Shown here: positions 12,940-17,088 of the stretch, piece by piece
Numbering within the stretch: the stretch's first letter is position 1
How the letters are laid out: every line of letters begins with the position of its first letter
Source of the DNA: JBBTRN01 sp038065175
Lineage (GTDB): Bacteria; Patescibacteriota; Doudnabacteria; UBA920
NCBI GenBank assembly: GCA_038065175.1
Contig: JBBTRN010000023.1
Location: 1-17,088 of the forward strand
Direction: 5' to 3'
DNA length: 17,088 nucleotides
The notes under the pieces: generated by a model
Database searches by the model: none
What the model was told of the DNA's origin: nothing
The model's input: only the letters and a program-made list of their open reading frames with translations
Program-made: the position numbers and the translations under genes

Positions 12940-12975
12940 AACTACTCATATGCGCGGCCGCGCACTAGAGTAGTT
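12940..12975. repeat. Interrupted palindrome at the 3' end of the PaaX-like gene
   Basis: AACTACTC, ATAT, GCGCGGCCGCGC, ACTA and GAGTAGTT lie in order, so an outer 8-bp inverted repeat surrounds a perfect 12-bp palindrome. It contains the stop codon of the PaaX-like gene. The CGCGGCCGCG core is shared with the palindrome at that gene's promoter (13511-13524). Confidence 0.7.
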
Positions 12976-13495
12976 TGAATCTTTTTTTTAGATCTTTATC
13001 GTCATCTAACTCCTCTAGTCTGCCGATGCGGATGTAGTCAATAAGACCCGTCTCTTTCAAGTAAGCTATTGCTTCGCGGTTTAAAGGATGGGGGCTAACA
13101 AAAACGCTGGCTTGGAGGCCATAAAAGCCATGTTTTTTAAGCAGCCTTCTTAGTTTATCGCGCTTATCTTTTGTGTCTTCTGGGATATCAAAAATCACCT
13201 GCCTCCATTTACCATCCCACTCTGTTGGCGCGCTTAGATTAGTATGGGCTTTAATTAGCAATGTTTCCAGTTCGCCTTTTTTAGTAAGTTCAATAAAATG
13301 TTTTCCGTTTTTACTTATTTGTTTAACCAAACCCTCTTTTTTTAGCCGGTGTAAGGTATCGTAGACAAATTTTTTGCGTTTGAGCTGTTTTGCAATCCAC
13401 CCACTACTGCCCTCGGGTGGCCAGGAGAAAAAACCCGTGGCTTCGCCAATGGCTTCTAAAAGGTCGCCGGCGAATGTTCCATATTTTCTGCTCAT
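12965..13495 (-). CDS. PaaX-like transcriptional regulator with Cas2-like domain
   Basis: The 176-residue protein has an N-terminal winged-helix part (about 1-80; GSSGWIAKQLKRKKFVYDTLHRLKKEGLVKQISKNGKHFIELT) and a C-terminal ferredoxin-like domain (about 90-165; WRQVIFDIPEDTKDKRDKLRRLLKKHGFYGLQASVFVSP), matching the Cas2-like middle domain of PaaX repressors. Such short PaaX-like proteins are common in Candidate Phyla Radiation genomes. Its regulon is unknown; nothing near it points to phenylacetate breakdown. It has no ribosome binding site. A -10 box 8 nt before the ATG suggests a leaderless message, and a perfect palindrome lies between -35 and -10, the classical place for a repressor to bind. 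A lone CRISPR Cas2 is rejected because of the winged helix and lack of an array. Confidence 0.82.
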   Translation of the reverse strand: MSRKYGTFAGDLLEAIGEATGFFSWPPEGSSGWIAKQLKRKKFVYDTLHRLKKEGLVKQISKNGKHFIELTKKGELETLLIKAHTNLSAPTEWDGKWRQVIFDIPEDTKDKRDKLRRLLKKHGFYGLQASVFVSPHPLNREAIAYLKETGLIDYIRIGRLEELDDDKDLKKRFKLL

Positions 13496-13503
13496 GCATT
13501 ACT

Positions 13504-13532
13504 ATTATAGTACGCGGCCGCGTATTTGGCTA
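13504..13532 (-). promoter_or_regulatory. Promoter with operator palindrome of the PaaX-like gene
   Basis: TAGCCA (13527-13532), a 17-bp spacer and a perfect TATAAT (13504-13509) lie on the minus strand. The spacer contains the 14-bp perfect palindrome TACGCGGCCGCGTA (13511-13524). A protein bound there would block polymerase, so this is a strong candidate for an autoregulatory operator. Confidence 0.6.
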
Positions 13533-13564
13533 GTAAAAATTTAAAGAAAGAAAAAAATTAATAT

Positions 13565-14536
13565 TTATAATGTGCCTAAAGTTCGGCGTTTTTCCACGGC
13601 ATTTAAAAAAGCTTCTTTGGCAGTGAATTTAAAGTGGTAGTTGTATCTGGTGGCAAGCTTGTTTCCGCTGCCCACAATAGAATAGGCCATCAGCTTGGCA
13701 ATCGCAGGAGTAAAATTAGCCAGGCGCAAATGCCATAATAGGCCAAAAACTAATTTTAAAAGCCATAAAGGAAAGTAAATTGCGCTTTTGTTTTGGGCAT
13801 TCGCAAGCTCTTTTAAATTCGTATAGTTTTTCGGGCACAGGTTGTAAACGCCTTCAATATCGGCATCGTTTACAACTTTTCCCACTAAGTTTTTTACATC
13901 ATCTTCGTGGATAAATTGCACCCGGGTATTAATGCCGTCCAATAAAAGGGCAAGAGGGCTTTTGGTAAAACTACTTACCACTCCCCCGGGTTTGTAATAG
14001 CTTGGCCCGACAGCTGTCGTCATCCGCAAAATAACCATTTTCAAATCGTTCCTTTTTTTGAAATCCCGGTAGTATTCCTCGATTTGTTTTTTATAAACCG
14101 CGTAAGTGTAATCTTCCGGGTTTCTGGGAGAGTTTTCGGTAAAAAATTCTGGATTATTTTTATGCGCCCCGTAAATACTGGTGGAGCTAAATAAAATAAA
14201 TTGCCTTACACTTGGCGTTTGATGGGCAAAATGTAAGGCATTCTGTGAACCTATAACATCTATTTCATATTCTAATGTTTTATCGTGGGTAGGATCCATT
14301 AAATAAGCCAAGTGTAAGACATGAGTTGGTTCTGCTTTTTTAAAGATGCCGAGCATTTTTTCGGACTGCCTAACATCGCAAGAGTAAAAATGAAAATTAG
14401 GATTGTCCGGGGCTTTTGGGTGTGGTTTTAGATCCAAGCCTATCACCGTTGTCCCTTGCTGACTGAAATGATGCGCTAAAAAATTACCGACATAGCCGCT
14501 TGCACCGGTAATCAGAATTTTCGTTGGGGCATTCAT
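13565..14536 (-). CDS. NAD-dependent epimerase/dehydratase (extended SDR)
   Basis: The 323-residue protein is an extended short-chain dehydrogenase. It has the dinucleotide-binding motif TGASGYVG (about residues 10-17), an acidic residue at the end of strand 2 (GLDLKP), the catalytic Ser block LFSSTSIYG, and the YAVYK form of YxxxK. Relatives act on nucleotide sugars or related substrates; the exact reaction is not evident. The C-terminal part is rich in Leu, Phe and Trp (FPLWLLKLVFGLLW, about 250-263), which could touch the membrane. The ATG shares its A with the TAA stop of the upstream membrane protein (TAATG), so translation is coupled. Confidence 0.82.
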   Translation of the reverse strand: MNAPTKILITGASGYVGNFLAHHFSQQGTTVIGLDLKPHPKAPDNPNFHFYSCDVRQSEKMLGIFKKAEPTHVLHLAYLMDPTHDKTLEYEIDVIGSQNALHFAHQTPSVRQFILFSSTSIYGAHKNNPEFFTENSPRNPEDYTYAVYKKQIEEYYRDFKKRNDLKMVILRMTTAVGPSYYKPGGVVSSFTKSPLALLLDGINTRVQFIHEDDVKNLVGKVVNDADIEGVYNLCPKNYTNLKELANAQNKSAIYFPLWLLKLVFGLLWHLRLANFTPAIAKLMAYSIVGSGNKLATRYNYHFKFTAKEAFLNAVEKRRTLGTL

Positions 14537-14960
14537 TACCGTAAAATTACGTAAGTGTAAATGAATTCAATAATAAGCCCTGCTACCATCCAGAAAGGCA
14601 AATAATCAATCCTCACAAATCCGGCAATGGCCAGTTTTGATTTATAATGCCAAGGGATTTTTCCCACCAGGAGCTTTATAACAAAGCCAGAAATGAATTC
14701 TACGATTATTATCAATACACCATAAATAAGTGCGCGAAACAGCCAATGTAAATCTATGGCGCGGTCATAAACAGGCGGGAATAAAAAAACGGCTGAACCG
14801 TAGATAAAAACCATCCAAAACGGCGAATATCCAAGCAGGGCCCAGTCAACCTTTTTTTCAAAAGCAGGGCGTGGGCCGCTTGTTTGAGGCTGGTAAAAAT
14901 GATTTCCATGCCTATTCCGGCGAAAGCGAAGACAAAAAAGCCGAATATGATTTTTTCCAT
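14536..14960 (-). pseudogene. Frameshifted membrane protein (TMEM229 / ABC-transporter type IV-like family)
   Basis: Two overlapping frames make one protein. The 5' frame from the ATG at 14960 gives MEKIIFGFFVFAFAGIGMEIIFTSL, a first membrane helix ending in the family-like E.IFT motif. The 3' frame gives VDWALLGYSPFWMVFIYGSA, PPVYDRA, VEFISGFVIKLL, IPWHYKSKL and FVRIDYLPFWMVAGLIIEF, matching the rest of the family (PF06541-like: multi-span, with PW.Y and R.DY.P motifs). The frames join if one A is added to the A7 run near 14848-14854. Without it the 5' frame ends after 68 residues. This could be a true mutation, a homopolymer sequencing error, or transcriptional slippage at the A-run. It is coupled to the epimerase gene. 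Confidence 0.65.
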
Positions 14961-15001
14961 GGTTTATTTATGTTTTAATTTAGGCTAAAATAGTTAGAGT
15001 T

Positions 15002-15029
15002 ATTATAACAAAGTTGGTTTTATGTTCAA
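15002..15029 (-). promoter_or_regulatory. Possible promoter of the frameshifted membrane protein gene
   Basis: TTGAAC (15024-15029), a 16-bp spacer and TATAAT (15002-15007) lie on the minus strand. The -35 overlaps the start of the old rlmH stub. The near-symmetrical GTTATTATAAC may also serve rightward transcription. Confidence 0.35.
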
Positions 15030-15087
15030 AGTGAGAATTATCGCGCTTAGCCCTTCGACTTCGCTCAGGACTAAAACCTATGTTTAA
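15022..15087 (+). pseudogene. 5' relic of an older rlmH, now a short leader ORF
   Basis: ATG at 15022 reads MFKVRIIAL through 15048, which parallels MFKIRIVVL, the start of the intact rlmH 58 bp downstream (6 of 9 residues identical, differences also at silent positions). The frame then runs into a dispersed repeat (SPSTSLRTKTYV) and stops at 15085-15087, overlapping the new rlmH start by 8 nt. It therefore works as a 21-residue leader ORF that could couple translation to the intact gene. The matching 3' relic is at 15601-15675. Confidence 0.65.
15051..15072. repeat. CCCTTCGACTTCGCTCAGGAC-type dispersed repeat
   Basis: This word (reverse form GTCCTGAGCGAAGTCGAAGG) is recognised as a very common dispersed sequence in environmental bacterial genomes. 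Here it sits exactly at the junction between the 5' rlmH relic and the intact rlmH. Confidence 0.6.
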
Positions 15088-15550
15088 AATTAGAATTGTT
15101 GTTTTAGGAAAATTTAAGGAAAAGGCGTATTTGGAATTGGAAAGAGAATTCTTAAAGCGCCTGTCCCCTTTTGCTAAAGTTAAAATGGTGGAATTATCGG
15201 AAGTCTCTTATAGAAAGAATGATGATATCAATAAAGTAAAAGAAAAGGAAGCGGAGAGTATAATTAAAAATTTATCCAACGACGCCGTTGTAATTTTGTT
15301 GGAAGAAAAAGGCACTGCGCGCGACTCAAAGGGTTTCGCGGATTTTTTGCAAAGGATCGGAGGTTTAGGTAAGGAGTTGGTGTTTGCAATTGGCAGTGGC
15401 GTGGGCCTTTCCCCTATTTTAAAACCCTATTCCAACTATTCTATTTCCCTTTCCCCTCTGACTTTCCCGCATAATCTTGCCCGCATCATTTTAATCGAAC
15501 AGATTTATCGAGCGGCGACTATCTTGATTGGTAAAAATTATCATAAATAG
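15080..15550 (+). CDS. rlmH: 23S rRNA (pseudouridine1915-N3)-methyltransferase RlmH
   Basis: The 156-residue protein matches RlmH, a small SPOUT methyltransferase that uses SAM to methylate pseudouridine 1915 in helix 69 of 23S rRNA on assembled ribosomes. Family landmarks are present: a start MFKIRIVVLGK, LLEEKGTARDSKGFADFL, the SAM-binding knot FAIGSGVGLSP, and the C-terminal SLSPLTFPHNLARIILIEQIYRA-ILIGKNYHK. Length is normal. It has no ribosome binding site of its own (GACTAAAACCT before the ATG); translation is probably coupled to the overlapping leader ORF left by the older rlmH. It is flanked on both sides by repeats and then by pieces of the older gene. Confidence 0.95.
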   Translation: MFKIRIVVLGKFKEKAYLELEREFLKRLSPFAKVKMVELSEVSYRKNDDINKVKEKEAESIIKNLSNDAVVILLEEKGTARDSKGFADFLQRIGGLGKELVFAIGSGVGLSPILKPYSNYSISLSPLTFPHNLARIILIEQIYRAATILIGKNYHK

Positions 15551-15556
15551 CAATCA

Positions 15557-15590
15557 CCCCCTCCTAACCTCCCCCATTAAGGGGGAGGAA
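15557..15590. repeat. CCCCTCCTAACCTCCCCC hairpin dispersed repeat
   Basis: CCTCCCCC (15568-15575) and GGGGGAGG (15581-15588) form a perfect 8-bp stem around ATTAA, preceded by CCCCCTCCTAA. I recognise this as a REP/MITE-like word found in many genomes. It separates the intact rlmH from the 3' relic of the older rlmH. Confidence 0.65.
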
Positions 15591-15600
15591 ATGTGGCGGG

Positions 15601-15675
15601 ATGGCACGAATCATATTAACAGAACAGGTATACCGCGCGTGCACTATTTTAGCGGGGAAGGAATACCATAAATAG
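15601..15675 (+). pseudogene. 3' relic of an older rlmH
   Basis: The 24 codons plus TAG read MARIILTEQVYRACTILAGKEYHK, an excellent RlmH C-terminus. They align without gaps to LARIILIEQIYRAATILIGKNYHK of the intact gene: 18 of 24 residues identical but only about 51 of 75 nucleotides, with many differences at third positions. This means the copy came from a diverged, once functional rlmH and is not a recent duplication of the intact gene. Upstream codons (CGG) no longer match RlmH. Confidence 0.85.
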
Positions 15676-15712
15676 GCTACAAATCTATAAATTTATACTA
15701 ATCTACAAATGT

Positions 15713-17088
15713 CTACAAATCCTCTCGCTGGGGATTTTTGATTTCAACCGCGATTAAGCCTAAAACCATCCAAAGCAGTAGTTGGGTTTGCTGGAGGGTG
15801 TAGAAGTAATGGTCGAAGAGCATAAGAACTAGGAAAGACCCGAGGATAGTAGCAAGTAGCATGTAGTAAGTAGCAAGATTCTTGTCCCCGCTTAATACTT
15901 GGTAATTAATACTTGATACTATTTTTTTCATGTGATAGAAAAATATCCAAATTAAGATAAGCAAACCAGGAATCCCTAATTCCGCACCTGCTAATAAGAA
16001 AAAATTATGGATAGGTTGAACCTGCCAAGCGTTGAGTGGGACAGGACTAAATTGTTTCATATGAAACACACTTTCCCCTATTCCTAAGCCAAAAAAGGGT
16101 TTATCATTAATCATATTTAACGCAGTTTTATTGTAGATTCCCCTCTCGATTGTGGCTTGGTCAGAGACCGTGGCGCGGGTGAGCAGAAAAGGTTTGAAGA
16201 TTAAGAAAGCAAATATAATTGCTAAAATTACCTTTCCGATTGTCATCGCGAGGCCCGTGAAGGCTCCGTGACGATCTGTTTTGGGATTAGATTGCTTCTC
16301 CGCCTGCTGGCGGATCGCAATGACTAGTCCAAAATATGTTATCAACCCTATCCCTAATGCTAAAAATGCTCCACGTGAAAAGGTAGCTGTAAGCCCTAGG
16401 ATATTGATAAAAAGGGCTAAATTAAGCCAATAATTAGATATTTGATTATAGATTTTAGATATTAGTGATCCAGGCGAAACCTTAGTTTTTAAATGATCCC
16501 GAATCGAAAGTAGATAGATATTTATAAAGATTGTAGTCACCAAAAATGCAGAAAGAAGGTTAGGATGGGGGAAAGTGCCGTATGCCCGTATGTATATTGT
16601 TCCACCTGAAACCCCAGTAGCAGAGCCAATGAATTGGCACGCTACGGGGCAGGCTATCTTTGCCACGCCCCAAACACTAGGCCCTATAATCTGCTCCCCT
16701 ATCGCATTTAAACCGATAGGGGATTGGTTTATAAATTGGGTTAGCCCGATGACGGATTGCAAGGTTCCTAAACAAACAAAAATTGATAAAAACAGCTTTC
16801 TAGCCACTAGCGACTGACCACTAGTCACTAGTTTGGCTGTTCCATATGAAACAACCATTGATCCAATAAATTTAACAAAATACCATATATTTAAGCCAGA
16901 AATTGATTGATAGTGCCATAAAATGCCTAAAATAAGCCAAATTATTAATATTAAAATTTGCCTATTTTTAAGCCATAGTTTTAAATTCCAGCTATTAGAC
17001 CACAAAGAAAAAATAAAAGCAATAAAAAGAAATATATCGCTTAAATATAAGGAAATTGATGTAAAATCTGAATAAAGTCCTGTGGCAA
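15713..17088 (-). CDS. O-antigen ligase / Wzy-type polymerase-like membrane protein, 5' end outside window
   Basis: A multi-span membrane protein with the Wzy_C / O-antigen ligase pattern. Counted from a TTG at 17005, motifs are RAYGTFPHPNLLSAF (140-154), TATFSRGAFLALGIGL (206-221), DKPFFGLGIGESVF (301-314) and PIHNFFLLAGAELGIPGL (331-348), with the large periplasmic loop before PIHNFF. Such proteins join or polymerise lipid-linked glycans at the outer face of the cytoplasmic membrane. The frame is open from 17005 to the window edge and continues with a hydrophobic SISLYLSDIFLFIAFIF segment typical of the N-terminus, so the true start lies outside. Several loops are coded by repeat DNA (16242-16323, 16612-16649 and others), all in frame. 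It ends just after the rlmH relic, convergent with it. Confidence 0.85.
   Translation of the reverse strand, partial: ATGLYSDFTSISLYLSDIFLFIAFIFSLWSNSWNLKLWLKNRQILILIIWLILGILWHYQSISGLNIWYFVKFIGSMVVSYGTAKLVTSGQSLVARKLFLSIFVCLGTLQSVIGLTQFINQSPIGLNAIGEQIIGPSVWGVAKIACPVACQFIGSATGVSGGTIYIRAYGTFPHPNLLSAFLVTTIFINIYLLSIRDHLKTKVSPGSLISKIYNQISNYWLNLALFINILGLTATFSRGAFLALGIGLITYFGLVIAIRQQAEKQSNPKTDRHGAFTGLAMTIGKVILAIIFAFLIFKPFLLTRATVSDQATIERGIYNKTALNMINDKPFFGLGIGESVFHMKQFSPVPLNAWQVQPIHNFFLLAGAELGIPGLLILIWIFFYHMKKIVSSINYQVLSGDKNLATYYMLLATILGSFLVLMLFDHYFYTLQQTQLLLWMVLGLIAVEIKNPQREDL
15848..15920. repeat. Word repeats inside the ligase gene (TAGCAAGTAGC and TAATACTTG types)
   Basis: On the plus strand TAGCAAGTAGCATGTAGTAA with a further GTAGCAAG, and then TAATACTTGGTAATTAATAC with TTGATACT, form short tandem words like those in the intergenic gaps. 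They encode the loop YQVLSGDKNLATYYMLLATI without breaking the frame. Confidence 0.4.
16242..16323. repeat. GTCATTGCGA-type palindromic repeat, in frame within the ligase gene
   Basis: The ends GTCATCGCGA (16242-16251) and TCGCAATGAC (16314-16323) are inverted with one mismatch. The interior contains AGGCCCGTGAAGG, AGATTGCTTC and CCGCCTGCTGGCGG, as in a widely dispersed bacterial repeat. It encodes residues 228-255 (VIAIRQQAEKQ then SNPKTDRHGAFTGLAMT), a polar insertion between two membrane helices, and keeps the frame open. Confidence 0.75.
16612..16649 (-). repeat. 38-bp covarying hairpin element, in frame within the ligase gene
   Basis: Read on the minus strand: CCCC, GTAGC, GTG, CCAAT, TC, ATTGG, CTCT, GCTAC, T, GGGG. 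The block lengths are identical to the element at 8801-8838 and the stems differ by paired changes (GTAGT/ACTAC versus GTAGC/GCTAC; CCGAT/ATCGG versus CCAAT/ATTGG). It encodes ACPVACQFIGSATGV (about residues 118-132) of the ligase. Confidence 0.75.
16803..16832. repeat. ACTAGTGACTAGTGG word repeat inside the ligase gene
   Basis: The plus strand has GCCACTAGCGACTGACCACT followed by AGTCACTAGT, a cluster of CTAG-centred words in direct and inverted form. It encodes KLVTSGQSLVAR in frame. Confidence 0.4.

Noticed and set aside
12965..13495. Cas2 / CRISPR locus
   Set aside because: The C-terminal domain has a Cas2-like pattern, but the protein has an N-terminal winged helix like PaaX, there is no cas1, and no repeat-spacer array is present.
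15551..15675. SCC-like integration site at the rlmH 3' end
   Set aside because: The duplicated rlmH end recalls attL/attR of staphylococcal cassette elements, but there is no ccr recombinase, the similarity spans 75 bp rather than a short core, the two copies are diverged, and a 5' stub also exists. Nested gene replacement fits better.
17003..17005. TTG at 17005 as the true start of the ligase-like gene
   Set aside because: The frame stays open to the window edge and codes for a typical hydrophobic N-terminal segment, so the gene is cut by the edge.

Overview
The window looks like chromosomal DNA from a small-genome bacterium of the Candidate Phyla Radiation (Patescibacteria, probably Parcubacteria-like). 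This is an inference from several features: a short IF-2, a MurA-type enzyme fused to an XRE helix-turn-helix, a DUF4446 protein beside a bactofilin, a PaaX-like regulator with a Cas2-like fold, few Shine-Dalgarno sites, and intergenic DNA packed with short AT-rich words and palindromic repeats. By eye G+C is near 40%, except for one radical SAM gene that looks clearly richer.

Layout. Positions 148-3654 (minus) hold the conserved translation cluster infB-rbfA-DHH phosphoesterase (NrnA type). Positions 3863-4409 (minus) hold a BrnT/BrnA toxin-antitoxin pair. Positions 4454-6323 (minus) hold a divergent lipid-kinase-like protein, a bactofilin and a DUF4446 membrane protein. Positions 6438-8774 (plus) hold a small membrane protein, the HTH-MurA fusion and a DedA-like protein, ending at a terminator shared with a convergent TrmB-like regulator (8890-9630, minus). 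Positions 9889-11403 (plus) hold a G+C-rich B12-binding-type radical SAM enzyme with a strong ribosome binding site and its own terminator. A CsaA-like tRNA-binding protein, a DUF2795 protein, a nucleoside-deoxyribosyltransferase-like protein, tRNA-Ala(CGC) and the PaaX-like regulator follow. From 13565 come an NAD-dependent epimerase coupled to a frameshifted membrane protein, rlmH, and the 3' part of an O-antigen ligase/polymerase-like gene that runs off the right edge.

The most striking region is 15022-15675. The intact rlmH lies inside the remains of another, diverged rlmH: nine codons of the old 5' end are upstream and the last 24 codons plus stop are downstream. A dispersed repeat sits at each junction, and the old start now heads a short leader ORF that overlaps the new start. 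This looks like a xenologous replacement by nested insertion.

Other points of note. A 38-bp hairpin element occurs twice with compensatory changes in its stems, once after the DedA gene and once in frame inside the ligase gene. The ligase gene carries several other repeat-like segments in frame. Four minus-strand genes (infB, brnT, the DUF4446 gene and the PaaX-like gene) have a -10 box only 6-9 nt before the ATG, which suggests leaderless mRNAs. Operator-like palindromes sit at the promoters of both genes encoding DNA-binding proteins of the XRE and PaaX types, and between the TrmB-like and radical SAM genes.
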